DNA of 64,000 nt from Nakamurella deserti (GTDB taxonomy: Bacteria > Actinomycetota > Actinomycetes > Mycobacteriales > Nakamurellaceae). The DNA lies in assembly GCF_003260015.1 (NCBI RefSeq), contig NZ_QCXS01000002.1, positions 2,604,001 through 2,668,000 of the forward strand, written 5' to 3'. The notes under the pieces are model-generated. The model was not told where the DNA came from. It was given only the letters and a program-made list of their open reading frames with translations, and made no database searches. Positions 1 to 9,369 of this stretch are shown piece by piece; within the stretch, counting starts at the first letter, position 1, and each line of letters begins with the position of its first letter. Both the position numbers and the translations under genes were made by a program.

Positions 1-221
1 ACCACCTGGCGTACCTGCGGTCACAGCTGTTCCTGACGCTGGTCGTCGGCAGCGGACAGTGGGAGGACACCACCGGAGCCAACGCCTCCACCCATGCGCT
101 GGACGGGCTGCTGTCGGAGAAGCGGATCCCACACGAGTGTTTCGACTGGGGCGCGGAGTGGCCGCACGACTGGTCAAGCTGGCGGGCCCAGGCCGCGGTG
201 TACCTGCCGGCGCTGGGCTGA
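1..221 (+). CDS. Esterase family protein, C-terminal end (5'-partial)
   Basis: The window opens inside a reading frame that starts at base 3 and ends at TGA 219-221, giving 72 residues. The visible end contains a Trp-rich stretch, HDWSSWRAQ, close to the stop. That pattern is typical of the C-terminus of actinobacterial alpha/beta-hydrolase esterases related to PHB depolymerase, where the His would be the catalytic histidine. The nucleophile serine lies outside the window. The next gene, an ATP-grasp protein in the same direction 61 bp on, is a partner I recall seeing beside such esterases. The family call is inference from a short fragment. Confidence 0.6.
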   Translation, partial: HLAYLRSQLFLTLVVGSGQWEDTTGANASTHALDGLLSEKRIPHECFDWGAEWPHDWSSWRAQAAVYLPALG

Positions 222-282
222 GTCCGGCCCCGTCGCTGATCCTGCCGAGCGGGCACCCGGGGGTGGCTGTCAGGATCGAGCC

Positions 283-1527
283 ATGACGAACCGCGGCGAC
301 CAGACCACCCACCTGATCGGGCTCCTGCTGGGCACCGAGAACGACTGGCCCCGGGCGTTCGAGGCGCTCGCGCGGCGGCTCGGACCGGTGCCGTACCGGG
401 GGCGTGAGCACACGCTGAACACCGAGAGGATCACCATCGAGCCGTTCGACCTGCGCGACCCGGTCCGTCACGATCTCGTCATCGACCGGTTGGCGTGGTG
501 GTACTTCCACCCGCGGGAGTGGCTGAAGAAGGCCGCCCTGATGAACGACACCTACCTGCTCAACAACCCTTTCACCTTCCAGGCGATGGAGAAGCACTCC
601 GCGTACTGCGCCATCATGCGGCTCGGTTTCGACATCCCGCCGACGGTGCTGGTGCCGTACAAGAACCCGGTCGACAGCGAGAAGTGGAAGTACACCGCGT
701 CGCAGTACAACCTGCCCTTCGACCTCGACGAGGTGGCCGGTCGCGTCGGCTTCCCGATGTTCATGAAGCCGTTCGACGGCGGCGCGTGGCGCGGAGTGAG
801 CCGCATCGACGACACCGCCGCGCTGCACGCCGCCTACGACGCGTCCGGCCAGATGCTGATGCACCTGCAGGGCGCGGTCAACCACTACGACGCCTTCGCC
901 CGGTCGCTGACGATCGGCCCGAACACCCAGGTGATGAAGTTCCGGCCGGAGCTGCCGATGCACGATCGCTACGAGGTCGCCCACAACTTCCTGCCGGCGT
1001 CGGCGGGCGCGGAGATCCTCACCCTGTCCAAGGTCATCAACGCGTTCTTCCGCTGGGAGTTCAACTCGTGCGAGGCGCTGGTGACCGGGGAGCGCGTGCA
1101 GCCCATCGACTACGCCAACGCCTGCCCGGACATCGCGATCACCTCGCTGCACTACTACTTCCCGTGGGCCATCCAGAACCTGCTGTCGTGGAGCGCGTTC
1201 TGCACCGTGACGGGTCGACAGCCCAAGGTGGACACCAGCACCCGAGCCTGGTTCGACGTCGCCGACGACCCCGGCCTGGATTTCCCGGCCAAGCTGCAGC
1301 GTTACTCGGCGATGGCCGACGAGTACTTCCAGGTGCAGGAGTACCGCGAATTCTGCGACACCTCACTGGCGTCGCTGCCCGCGCTGGTCCACGAGTGGGT
1401 CGGCTCGCCGGAGTTCGACGCACTGCTCGTCGAGACGGTGCGGAGCACCTACCCGGCCGCCGAGCACGACCGGTTCATCCCGCACTTCCGCGGGCTGCTG
1501 GGGGCCTGGGTTTCCGACAACGCCTGA
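283..1527 (+). CDS. ATP-grasp domain protein, ligase-like
   Basis: A 414-residue protein that starts at ATG 283; an upstream in-frame ATG at 94 would overlap the esterase end and is rejected. The middle contains a stretch reading GFPMFMKPFDGGAWRGVSRI, which looks like the ATP-binding Lys and glycine-rich loop of ATP-grasp enzymes, preceded by a conserved NNPFTFQAMEKHSAY region. Such enzymes join a carboxylate to an amine or thiol with ATP. The substrate cannot be read from the sequence. It probably forms an operon with the upstream esterase. It lacks obvious carbamoyl-phosphate synthase or glutathione synthase signatures, so I leave the specific function open. Confidence 0.8.
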   Translation: MTNRGDQTTHLIGLLLGTENDWPRAFEALARRLGPVPYRGREHTLNTERITIEPFDLRDPVRHDLVIDRLAWWYFHPREWLKKAALMNDTYLLNNPFTFQAMEKHSAYCAIMRLGFDIPPTVLVPYKNPVDSEKWKYTASQYNLPFDLDEVAGRVGFPMFMKPFDGGAWRGVSRIDDTAALHAAYDASGQMLMHLQGAVNHYDAFARSLTIGPNTQVMKFRPELPMHDRYEVAHNFLPASAGAEILTLSKVINAFFRWEFNSCEALVTGERVQPIDYANACPDIAITSLHYYFPWAIQNLLSWSAFCTVTGRQPKVDTSTRAWFDVADDPGLDFPAKLQRYSAMADEYFQVQEYREFCDTSLASLPALVHEWVGSPEFDALLVETVRSTYPAAEHDRFIPHFRGLLGAWVSDNA

Positions 1528-1605
1528 GCCTCCGCGGGTTTCGGGGTGGTCGGGGCCCCGAGGGATCAGCCGCACCGCGGACAGCGGGAGGCTAGGCTTC
1601 GCGGC

Positions 1606-2274
1606 ATGGCGACGACAGGCAGGCCCGGAATCGACATCCCCGACCACCGCGGGCGTACCGGCCTCGACCGGGCCGGCCGCGACCTCGACCGCAACCCGCG
1701 GGTCCGGGTCGCCGACGTCGAGCTGGTCGGCTCCGGCTGGCACGTGTTGCGGCGCACCACGTTCGACTACCAGCACGGTGACGGCCATTGGACCCGGGAG
1801 GCCCGCGAGACCTACGACCGCGGCAACGGAGCGACCGTGCTGCTGTACGACCCCGAGCGCCGCACCGTGCTGCTCACCCGCCAGTTCCGGTATCCGGTCT
1901 ACGTCAACGACCACCCCGACGGGATGTTGATCGAGGCCGCCGCCGGGCTGCTCGACGACGACTCTCCCGAGGACGCGATCCGCCGGGAGGCCGAGGAGGA
2001 GACCGGCGTAGCGGTCGGCGATCTCCAGCACGTCTTCGACGTCTACATGAGCCCGGGGTCGGTCACCGAACGGCTGCACTTCTACGCGGCCCGCTACTCA
2101 CCGGACAGCCGGCTCACCGCGGGCGGTGGCCTGGCCGACGAGGGCGAGGACATCGACGTCCTGGAGCTGCCCTTCGACCGCGCGCTGGCCATGATCCGCA
2201 GCGGCGACATCGCCGACGCCAAGACCGTGATGCTGCTGCAGTGGGCGGCCCTGGACGGCCCCTTCCGCCACTGA
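1606..2274 (+). CDS. nudK: NudK-type Nudix hydrolase (GDP-mannose pyrophosphatase-like)
   Basis: A 222-residue Nudix enzyme starting at ATG 1606, 78 bp after the ATP-grasp gene. The Nudix helix is visible as REAEEETGV, preceded by AAAGLLDDDSPEDAIR. The first Gly and Glu of the canonical box are replaced by Ala and Asp. The flanking motifs (a YMSPGSVTE segment, then GGGLADEGEDIDVLELPF and a DAKTVMLLQW tail) match what I recall of E. coli NudK, which cleaves GDP-mannose to GMP and mannose-1-phosphate. The substrate here is inferred from that resemblance; ADP-ribose is an alternative. The gene is convergent with the next one, across a tandem repeat. Confidence 0.85.
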   Translation: MATTGRPGIDIPDHRGRTGLDRAGRDLDRNPRVRVADVELVGSGWHVLRRTTFDYQHGDGHWTREARETYDRGNGATVLLYDPERRTVLLTRQFRYPVYVNDHPDGMLIEAAAGLLDDDSPEDAIRREAEEETGVAVGDLQHVFDVYMSPGSVTERLHFYAARYSPDSRLTAGGGLADEGEDIDVLELPFDRALAMIRSGDIADAKTVMLLQWAALDGPFRH

Positions 2275-2299
2275 GGATCCGGGAGCGTGCCGCCCGGGG

Positions 2300-2678
2300 C
2301 CGGAACTCCCTCCCCCGATCCGGGAGGCACCCTCGTGCCTGGGTGGGACGTTTCCTACCCGAGTCCGGGACGAATCCTCCCGCTGGGTGGGAACTTCCCT
2401 ACCGGAGTCCGGGAGGAATCTCCCCGCGCCTAGCGGGAACTTCCCTCCCCGAGTCAGGGAGGAATCCTCCCGCCCAGCGGGAACTTCCCTCCCCGAGTCC
2501 GGGACGAATCCTCCCGCCCAGCGGGAACTTCCCTACCCGAGTCCGGGACGAATCCTCCCGCCCGGCGGGAACTTCCCTCCCCGAGTCAGGGAGGAATCCT
2601 CCCGCCTAGCGGGAACTTCCCTCCCCGAGTCCGGGACGAATCCTCCCGCCCAGCGGGAACTTCCCTACCCGAGTCCGG
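2300..2678. repeat. 44-bp tandem repeat array, about eight copies
   Basis: GGGAACTTCCCT recurs at 2389, 2435, 2479, 2523, 2567, 2611 and 2655, with spacings of 46, 44, 44, 44, 44 and 44 bp. A diverged copy begins at 2345 and an older one near 2300. Each unit contains two palindromes: GGGAACTTCCC and, in several copies, GGGAGGAATCCTCCC. The array fills the gap between nudK and the converging SDR gene. It is contiguous without unique spacers, so it is not a CRISPR. It could fold in both transcripts and help termination. A related hairpin lies at 3999-4049. Confidence 0.9.
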
Positions 2679-2679
2679 C

Positions 2680-3510
2680 TCACTTCTTCCCGTGCGCCGC
2701 CACGGAGACCGGCTCCCAGGCGCGCCATTCGGCCAGCCGGGACTCGTAGTCGGCGGTGGCGATGGCGAGCGGGCCGTCACCGAAGAAGACGCGCAGCGGC
2801 GGCTTCTCGGCGTCGACGACCTGCAGGATGGCCTCCCGGGTGGCCACGGGGTCACCCGGCGTGGACTGCCGGGTCTTGCGGAGCTCGGCGGCCCGATCAC
2901 GGACCGGGTCGTAGGCGTCGAGCGTGGTGGCGTGCCTGGCCGACGATCCGCTCCAGTCCGTCGAGTAGCCGGCCGGCTCCACCAACGTGACGTGCACGCC
3001 GAACGGTGCCACCTCCGCGGCCAGCGCCTGGCTGATCCCCTCCAGTGCCCACTTGGACCCGTTGTAGATGCCGATGTTCGGGAACGCGGAGATCCCGCCG
3101 ATCGACGAGACCTGGATGACGTGCCCGCTGCGCTGCTCCCGCAGGTACGGCAGCGCCGCCTGCGTCACCCACAGCGCTCCGAAGACGTTGGTCTCGAACT
3201 GCGCCCGGATCTCGGCCTCGTCGGCCTCCTCGACCATGCCGAACTGCCCGTAACCGGCGTTGTTGACGACGACGTCGAGGCGCCCGAAGTGGCGGTGGGC
3301 CTGCTCCACGGCCGCCACGACCGCCGACCGGTCGGTGACGTCCAGTGCCAGCGGCAACACGGCGTCACCGTAGGTGGCGGCGAGATCGCCCAGGCTGTCG
3401 GTGTTGCGGGCGGTGGCCGCCACCCGGTCACCCCGGTCGAGCGCCGCGATCGCCCACTCGCGGCCGAAGCCCCGGGACGTGCCGGTGATGAACCACGTTC
3501 TCTGCGTCAT
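2680..3510 (-). CDS. SDR family oxidoreductase
   Basis: A classical short-chain dehydrogenase of 276 residues. The N-terminus carries the Rossmann motif TGTSRGFG for NAD(P) binding, NNAG follows near residue 85, and the catalytic Ser with YNGSK lies near residues 138-156. The start ATG at 3510 was chosen because GGAGG sits 7 bases upstream; the upstream extension has no family resemblance. The substrate is unknown. It resembles the many actinobacterial 'oxidoreductase' SDRs annotated after retinol dehydrogenases. It is transcribed towards nudK, and its stop lies directly beside the 44-bp repeat array. Confidence 0.9.
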   Translation of the reverse strand: MTQRTWFITGTSRGFGREWAIAALDRGDRVAATARNTDSLGDLAATYGDAVLPLALDVTDRSAVVAAVEQAHRHFGRLDVVVNNAGYGQFGMVEEADEAEIRAQFETNVFGALWVTQAALPYLREQRSGHVIQVSSIGGISAFPNIGIYNGSKWALEGISQALAAEVAPFGVHVTLVEPAGYSTDWSGSSARHATTLDAYDPVRDRAAELRKTRQSTPGDPVATREAILQVVDAEKPPLRVFFGDGPLAIATADYESRLAEWRAWEPVSVAAHGKK

Positions 3511-3624
3511 TGTGAACCTCCATGCGGGGTGCTGCCCCGCTCGCTCGACCCGGTGCCGTCGCAGGCACCCTGCGGTGCAACGGCGCACCCGGGTCGATCC
3601 ATACCCGGCCGGGACGCCGACCGG

Positions 3625-3975
3625 TCAGGCGCTGGTCGCGTCCAGGTGCTGCAGGAGGTCGTGGGCGGCGAGCTCGATCGCCTTGTGCCGCCACTCGCCG
3701 GCCCGGTAGACCGCGGCGATCAGCGCGGACCGGTGCACGCGCCGCAGGTCGCCGTACACGAACGCGTACCGCGCCTTGGTGTGGTCGGCGGCACCGGCGG
3801 TGAGGCCCAGGTGCCAGGCGGCGTAGTCGTCCCAGGAGTGCCGCTCGAGATAGGCGTTCTCGGCGGCGGCGTCGGGTTGGACGTCGCCCCAGTCGCTGTC
3901 GAGCACGTACTGCCGGCTGTCGATCAGCCGTCGGGCGTGCGCCACGGCGGCGGTGTTCACCTCGTACTCGGCCAT
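3625..3975 (-). CDS. Conserved hypothetical protein
   Basis: A 116-residue soluble protein with no signal peptide or membrane segment. It is rich in Ala, Trp and Tyr, with a WDDYAAWHLGLT segment in the middle and an EWRHKAIELAAHDLL helix near the C-terminus. I recall close relatives of this sequence in other actinobacteria, all uncharacterised, so I regard it as a real conserved family. The start ATG 3975 is preceded by GGGAGGACCG, a good ribosome site. It lies downstream of the aldolase gene on the same strand but is separated from it by a strong hairpin, so it is probably expressed partly on its own. Confidence 0.75.
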   Translation of the reverse strand: MAEYEVNTAAVAHARRLIDSRQYVLDSDWGDVQPDAAAENAYLERHSWDDYAAWHLGLTAGAADHTKARYAFVYGDLRRVHRSALIAAVYRAGEWRHKAIELAAHDLLQHLDATSA

Positions 3976-3998
3976 CGGTCCTCCCGGTCCCGGAACGG

Positions 3999-4049
3999 CG
4001 AATCGGGTAGGAGAGTGCCCGCTGAGCGAGCACTTCCCTACCCGACTCG
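3999..4049 (-). terminator. Hairpin after the aldolase gene, related to the 44-bp repeats
   Basis: An inverted repeat with arms of about 20 bases (left CGAATCGGGTAGGAGAGTGC, right GCACTTCCCTACCCGACTCG, about three mismatches) plus an inner CGCT/AGCG pair. It begins 10 bp past the aldolase stop on the minus strand, so it can act as its terminator. There is no clear U-tract. The arm ACTTCCCTACCCGA is shared with the 44-bp units at 2300-2678. Confidence 0.65.
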
Positions 4050-4058
4050 GGGAGCTTT

Positions 4059-5096
<1,038 letters not shown>

Positions 5097-5321
5097 CTCT
5101 GACGGTCCTCTCGCGATCGGTGAACTCGGTGGTTCTGGGCGCGCGACCACGCCGCGGCGCGTTCTCGAACTGCGGACCAGTATTGCCCATCGTCCCGCCC
5201 ACGGCTCGACGCCCCCGGTGTCCCCGAAAGCCGTCACACCGGGGTCCGGCGGAGGAGAATGGGACACCGTGCCCGCGGTCCACCGACCCCGGGTCCTGGC
5301 GATCCGGAAGAAACGGCGGAC

Positions 5322-5957
5322 ATGTCCTCACCTGCGGGAGACGACCCGGGCGGCTTCGGTGACGCCGCCGGCGGGCGCGACGGGACGGCGGTCGAACGCA
5401 CCCTGACCTCGTTGTCCGCCCTGAATCCGGTGGTGGGCGATCCGGCCGGGTCGCCGACGGCGAGCGACCGGCCGCAGACCATCGACGACATCTACCGGAC
5501 GCACCGGATGGGGATGGTCCGGCTGGCGATCCTGCTGGTCGACGACATCAACAGCGCCGAGGACGTGGTGCAGGACGCGTTCGCCGGGCTGTACCGCCAG
5601 TGGGACCAGCTGCGTGACGCCCAGGCGGCGATCGGATACCTGCGGACCGCGGTGGTGAACGGCTCCCGGTCGATGCTGCGCCGCCGGCGCACCGCCCGTG
5701 CCTACGTCCCGCCGCACAGCGCCGACGCCCGCTCCGCCGAATCGATGGCCATGCTGACCGCCGAGCACCAGTCGGTGATCAGCGCCCTCGGCGAGCTGGC
5801 CCCCCGCCAGCGGGAGATCCTCGTGCTGCGCTACTACGGCGGGCTCAGTGAGGCCGAGATCGCCGCAGCCACCGGACTGACCACGGGGACGGTCAAGTCG
5901 ACCGCCAGCCGCGCGGTGGCCAAGCTGGGCGACATCATCCGCGACAAGCACCAGTAG
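5322..5957 (+). CDS. SigE-family ECF RNA polymerase sigma factor
   Basis: A sigma-70 family protein of 211 residues from ATG 5322. Region 2 is seen as VRLAILLVDDINSAEDVVQDAF near residue 65, and region 4 as LAPRQREILVLRYYGGLSEAE followed by a helix-turn-helix near residue 160-190. It therefore recruits RNA polymerase core to a specific promoter set. The start is uncertain: an in-frame ATG at 5259 has GGAGGAG only one base before it, too close for normal initiation, while 5322 has a weaker site. The first 60 residues are low-complexity. No anti-sigma factor gene sits beside it. It is convergent with the VTC gene, with 3 bp between them. Confidence 0.88.
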   Translation: MSSPAGDDPGGFGDAAGGRDGTAVERTLTSLSALNPVVGDPAGSPTASDRPQTIDDIYRTHRMGMVRLAILLVDDINSAEDVVQDAFAGLYRQWDQLRDAQAAIGYLRTAVVNGSRSMLRRRRTARAYVPPHSADARSAESMAMLTAEHQSVISALGELAPRQREILVLRYYGGLSEAEIAAATGLTTGTVKSTASRAVAKLGDIIRDKHQ

Positions 5958-5960
5958 GCG

Positions 5961-6749
5961 TCAGACCCGCTCCGGCGTCGCCGGCGCCCAGCAGAAGTGC
6001 CGCCGCAGCGTGGTGTTCCACTTGTTCGCCGCGAGCCCCGGGGTCAGCGCGGCCAGCCCGGTCGCGTACTTGCTGACCGTCACCGGGCGCAGACCGCACG
6101 CCCACAGGAACCGATCCATCCCGGTGACCGCCCCGGGGGACTTCGTCTCCACCAACACCTTCCGGCCCAGGTCGACCGACGCACCGGACGGGGTCACGCA
6201 CCGCAGTCCGGTGTCGACGGTGAAGCGGGCGCCGTCGTCACCGAGCAGCGTCGAGCGTCGGTACCGGGTGACCAACGTCGGCGTCAACCGGTGGCTCACG
6301 TCGGGGTCGATCCGGTGGCGGTGCAGGAACTCCCGGCCGGCGTCGTCGAGGGCGTCCCGACGGTCCAGGAGCCACGGCAGCCGCTCCTTCACGGTGTGGC
6401 CGCGGCCGCCGGCCGTCTTCACCTCCAGGACGCACTCCCCCGAGTCCAGGTACGACCGGGTGCGCACCTTGAACCGGCGGCGGCGCCCGGTCGCGGCTCC
6501 GTGGTAGGAGTCCAGTGCCGGGGTGTCGAAATACACCGAGTCGTAGGCGAATTCGCGCAGTCCGTCGATGGTCAGCACCCGCAGGGTCGGGGCCAACGCA
6601 CGGACGGCGGCCACCAGCACCTCCGGCGCCAGGATGTACTTGCGGTCCAGCCGGGTCTGCAGGTCCGCGGTCGACCGCAGCTCGGCCAGGCCGATGGGTG
6701 GCAACGTGTCCAGGACGGAACCGACGGCGGCGCAGGCGGCCCGGGTCAC
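5961..6749 (-). CDS. VTC domain protein (polyphosphate polymerase-like)
   Basis: A 262-residue protein of the VTC domain family, whose eukaryotic members build polyphosphate from ATP inside a beta-tunnel lined with basic residues. Features seen: DRKYIL near residue 36, SVYFDTP near 71, RRRFKVRTRSYLDSGE near 90, LEVKT near 108, TRYRRSTL near 160 and VETKSPG near 201. These alternating basic and acidic strands are typical of the tunnel. It starts inside the DUF4956 stop (4-bp ATGA overlap), so the two are co-translated. Whether it makes polyphosphate is not shown by sequence alone. Confidence 0.85.
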   Translation of the reverse strand: MTRAACAAVGSVLDTLPPIGLAELRSTADLQTRLDRKYILAPEVLVAAVRALAPTLRVLTIDGLREFAYDSVYFDTPALDSYHGAATGRRRRFKVRTRSYLDSGECVLEVKTAGGRGHTVKERLPWLLDRRDALDDAGREFLHRHRIDPDVSHRLTPTLVTRYRRSTLLGDDGARFTVDTGLRCVTPSGASVDLGRKVLVETKSPGAVTGMDRFLWACGLRPVTVSKYATGLAALTPGLAANKWNTTLRRHFCWAPATPERV

Positions 6750-7369
6750 CGGGACCCCGGCCGCAGCGGCGCCGTCACGAACGACATCGCGTCGTCAGCG
6801 GGCACGTCGGCGGGAACGTCCGCCGCCGGGTGCCGGCGGTACCGGACGTCGACCACGGTGAGGTCACGCACGAGATCGGTGCTGATCACGACGATCCGCT
6901 GCACCTCGCCGGTCAGCAGGTCCTCCAGTCGGCGCACCAGCGCCGCTTCGGAGTGGTAGACCGCGTCCAGGGTGACCAGCTGGTGCCGGTACCGGTGGTG
7001 CACGCGCGGCTGGTCGACGAGGGCGAAGACGCCCACGATCACCGCGCTGAGCGCCGGTGCGAGCCACTGCGGCGTGGGCTGCAGCCCACAGACGAGGCCC
7101 AACGCGAGTGCGGCGAAGTAGTAGGCGACCTCGTCGTGGGAGATCTCCGACGACCGCAGCCGGATGATGGCGAGCACACCGAACAGGCCGAGACCGACGC
7201 CGACGCTCACGTCGATCCCGGACAGCACCGCACAGACCGCGAGCACGCCCACGTTGAGACCGACGAGCGGCAACAGCATGTCGCGGCCGCGGTGGCGGCG
7301 GTGGTAGACGCCGAAGACGAGGACGGCGACGGCGATCAGGTCGACGGCCAGGATGAGCAGGTCGGGCAC
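6746..7369 (-). CDS. DUF4956 membrane protein
   Basis: A 207-residue integral membrane protein. Hydrophobic segments lie at about residues 3-20, 32-48, 53-70, 84-98 and 104-120, followed by a soluble C-terminal half. The motif FGVLAIIRLRSSEISHDEVAYY matches the DUF4956 core, where the family has a conserved FGxxxxIRxRS pattern. It is the first gene of a two-gene operon with the VTC gene (4-bp overlap) and is divergent from the CotH-like gene. This trio is a recurring association I know from other bacteria; its biochemical job is unknown. Confidence 0.85.
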   Translation of the reverse strand: MPDLLILAVDLIAVAVLVFGVYHRRHRGRDMLLPLVGLNVGVLAVCAVLSGIDVSVGVGLGLFGVLAIIRLRSSEISHDEVAYYFAALALGLVCGLQPTPQWLAPALSAVIVGVFALVDQPRVHHRYRHQLVTLDAVYHSEAALVRRLEDLLTGEVQRIVVISTDLVRDLTVVDVRYRRHPAADVPADVPADDAMSFVTAPLRPGSR

Positions 7370-7612
7370 GGAGGGCTCCTCGGGTGGCGGGGGCGGCTGT
7401 GGCCGGCCGTTGTTCGGCCGGCGTTCAGCGGGGGTTCACCCGGAGATGTCTACGGAGCCCCGCTGTACCGGAGCTGTGCGTGCGCTGGCAGCCGGCGCAG
7501 CAGTCGCGTCGGGGCGCCACGGTCTCAGCCCGGGCACAGGTCGGGCCCAGCCGGCGGCCAGCCGGCTCGGGTGGCATGGGACGCAGTCCCGAGGAAGAAG
7601 GAACCGCCACCC

Positions 7613-9028
7613 ATGACCGTCCGTCAGCTGCGCCGCGCCACCCACCGGGTCGCCGCCGGCGCCACCGTCCTCGTCCTGCTCGTCGCCTGCGGCACCGCCG
7701 GTGACCCGACGGCCGTGTCGTCGGCCGTCTCCTCGACGTCCGCCACCGGGACCGCGACCGCGACCCCGGCCGCCGGGAGCGGCGTGTTCGACAGCTCGAC
7801 CGTGCACAGCATCTCCGTCGAGTACGACCAGGCCGCCTACGACGCGATGATGACCACGTTCACCACCACCGGCGAGAAGGAGTGGATCACCGCGACGGTC
7901 ACCATCGACGGCACCGTGTTCACCGACGTCGGGATCAAGCTCAAGGGGAACTCCTCGCTGCGTGGCCTGCAGGACGGCGGCGGCGGGAGAGGCGGCACCG
8001 GCGGGGACCTCTCCGCCGACGCGCCGGAAGGGCTGCCCTGGCGCATCCGGCTCGACAAGTACGTCGACGGCCAGAACTACCAGGGCCAGACCGATCTCGT
8101 GATCCGCGGCACCAACACCGAGACCAGCCTGAACGAGGCCGTCGCCCTGGAGCTGCTCGGCGTGGCGGGTCTGGCCACCGAAGGGGCGGCCAGCACCCGG
8201 TTCTGGGTGAACGGCGGCACCCAGGCGTTACGCCTGGTCATCCAGAACCCCGGCGAGACCTGGGACGAGGAGAACTTCGACACCGACGGCGTGCTGTACA
8301 AGTCCGAGGCCGAGGGCGACTGGTCCTACCGGGGCGACGATCCCACCGCCTACGCCGAGGCGTTCTCGGTGGAGGCATCGACCAGCGGCGAGGACGACTA
8401 CACCCCGTTGGTCTCGTTCCTCGAGTTCGTCAACGAGTCCGACGACGCCACCTTCGCCACCGAGCTGTCGCAGCACCTGGACGTCGACGCCTTCGCCACC
8501 TACCTCGCCGTCCAGACGCTGGTCGCGAACGCCGACGACATCGACGGGCCCGGCAACAACTCCTACCTCCGCTGGGACGCGGCCACCGGCGTCTTCACCG
8601 TCGTCGCCTGGGACCAGAATCTGTCGTTCGGCGGGATGGGCGGCGGCGCGGGTGGGGGCATGGGCGGCGGCGGGATGCGGCCACGCCCGGATCGGGCCAC
8701 CGCCACGGACGGCAGCGCGGCCGGCACCGGCGACGCGGCAGCGACTCCCCCCGCCGATGGGGAGTCCGCGGACGGTGGCGTGGCCGGCGGGATGGGCGGC
8801 CCGCGCGGCGGCAACGTCCTGTCCGAACGTTTCTTCGCGGACACCGCGTTCGCGGCTCTGTACGACGCCGCCGTCACGCAACTGACGGCGGACTACGCCG
8901 ACGGGACGGCGCAGAGCATCCTCGACTCCTGGACCGCCGTACTGACCGGTCAGGCGGGCGACCTGGTCGCCACCGAAACCGTCGACAGCGAGGCCGCGAC
9001 GATCGCGGAGTTCTTCACCGCGAGCTGA
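7613..9028 (+). CDS. CotH kinase family lipoprotein
   Basis: A 471-residue exported protein. The N-terminus has basic residues, a hydrophobic core and a lipobox ending LVAC near residue 24, predicting a lipid-anchored protein. The CotH-like region runs from about residue 60 to 350 and includes GIKLKGNSS, TDLVIRGTNTETSLNE, and VVAWDQNLSFG, the last resembling the metal-binding end of the kinase fold. A Gly/Met-rich low-complexity insert follows at about residues 343-365 and again near 392. CotH proteins in spore formers phosphorylate coat proteins; the target here is unknown. ATG 7613 follows GAGGAAGAAGGAA. It lies divergent from the DUF4956-VTC operon across 243 bp. Confidence 0.85.
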   Translation: MTVRQLRRATHRVAAGATVLVLLVACGTAGDPTAVSSAVSSTSATGTATATPAAGSGVFDSSTVHSISVEYDQAAYDAMMTTFTTTGEKEWITATVTIDGTVFTDVGIKLKGNSSLRGLQDGGGGRGGTGGDLSADAPEGLPWRIRLDKYVDGQNYQGQTDLVIRGTNTETSLNEAVALELLGVAGLATEGAASTRFWVNGGTQALRLVIQNPGETWDEENFDTDGVLYKSEAEGDWSYRGDDPTAYAEAFSVEASTSGEDDYTPLVSFLEFVNESDDATFATELSQHLDVDAFATYLAVQTLVANADDIDGPGNNSYLRWDAATGVFTVVAWDQNLSFGGMGGGAGGGMGGGGMRPRPDRATATDGSAAGTGDAAATPPADGESADGGVAGGMGGPRGGNVLSERFFADTAFAALYDAAVTQLTADYADGTAQSILDSWTAVLTGQAGDLVATETVDSEAATIAEFFTAS

Positions 9029-9087
9029 CCCCTGGCGTGCACGACGGGCGGACCCGCCCCTCACCGGCCACCACGATGCCACCTGGT

Positions 9088-9132
9088 GAGCAACTGCGGT
9101 TGCTCGATCTGCCTTCAGCAACTAAAGTTGCT
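9088..9132 (+). promoter_or_regulatory. Twin inverted-repeat operators before the HTH/Clp-N pair
   Basis: Two perfect inverted repeats share the core GCAAC-N4-GTTGC. Site 1 is GAGCAAC-TGCG-GTTGCTC at 9088-9105. Site 2 is AGCAAC-TAAA-GTTGCT at 9117-9132. Their centres are 28 bp apart, and site 2 ends 3 bp before the ATG at 9136. This placement suggests autorepression by the HTH protein encoded directly downstream. Confidence 0.75.
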
Positions 9133-9135
9133 CGC

Positions 9136-9369
9136 ATGCCCCCGGACATCGCCCCACTCGACGAGATCGCCGACACGCTGGCCGCTGTCGTCGCCCTCCG
9201 CCGCCGCGCCGACGAACTCGAGGAGTCCGCCGTCGAGCGGGCGATGCGGGCCGGCTGGTCGTGGTCACAGGTCGGGGAGGCGCTCGGGGTGACCCGGCAG
9301 GCGGTCCACAAGAGCCATGCGTCCCGCCTCGCGGACGCCGGCGTGACCCTGAGGAGACGCGGTGTTTGA
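9136..9369 (+). CDS. Small helix-turn-helix regulator
   Basis: A 77-residue protein. Its C-terminal half is a clear helix-turn-helix: WSWSQVGEALGVTRQAVHKSH, with the turn at LGV and a basic recognition helix. The N-terminal half is an Ala/Arg/Glu-rich helix likely used for dimerisation. It is followed, with an 8-bp overlap, by the Clp-N gene, so the two are translationally coupled. Two GCAAC-N4-GTTGC sites stand just upstream of the ATG and are its probable operators. I recognise the HTH/Clp-N gene pair as common in actinobacteria but know no experimentally defined role. Confidence 0.85.
   Translation: MPPDIAPLDEIADTLAAVVALRRRADELEESAVERAMRAGWSWSQVGEALGVTRQAVHKSHASRLADAGVTLRRRGV

Noticed and set aside
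2300-2678. Possible CRISPR array
   Set aside because: Units follow each other without unique spacers of constant length, and no cas genes are present. The same applies to the other arrays.
3511-3588. 26-residue N-terminal extension of the first SDR
   Set aside because: The extension has no family similarity, and the ribosome site GGAGG points to ATG 3510.
5259-5321. Upstream ATG 5259 for the sigma factor
   Set aside because: GGAGGAG is only one base from the ATG, too near for normal initiation, and the added residues are low-complexity; kept only as an alternative.
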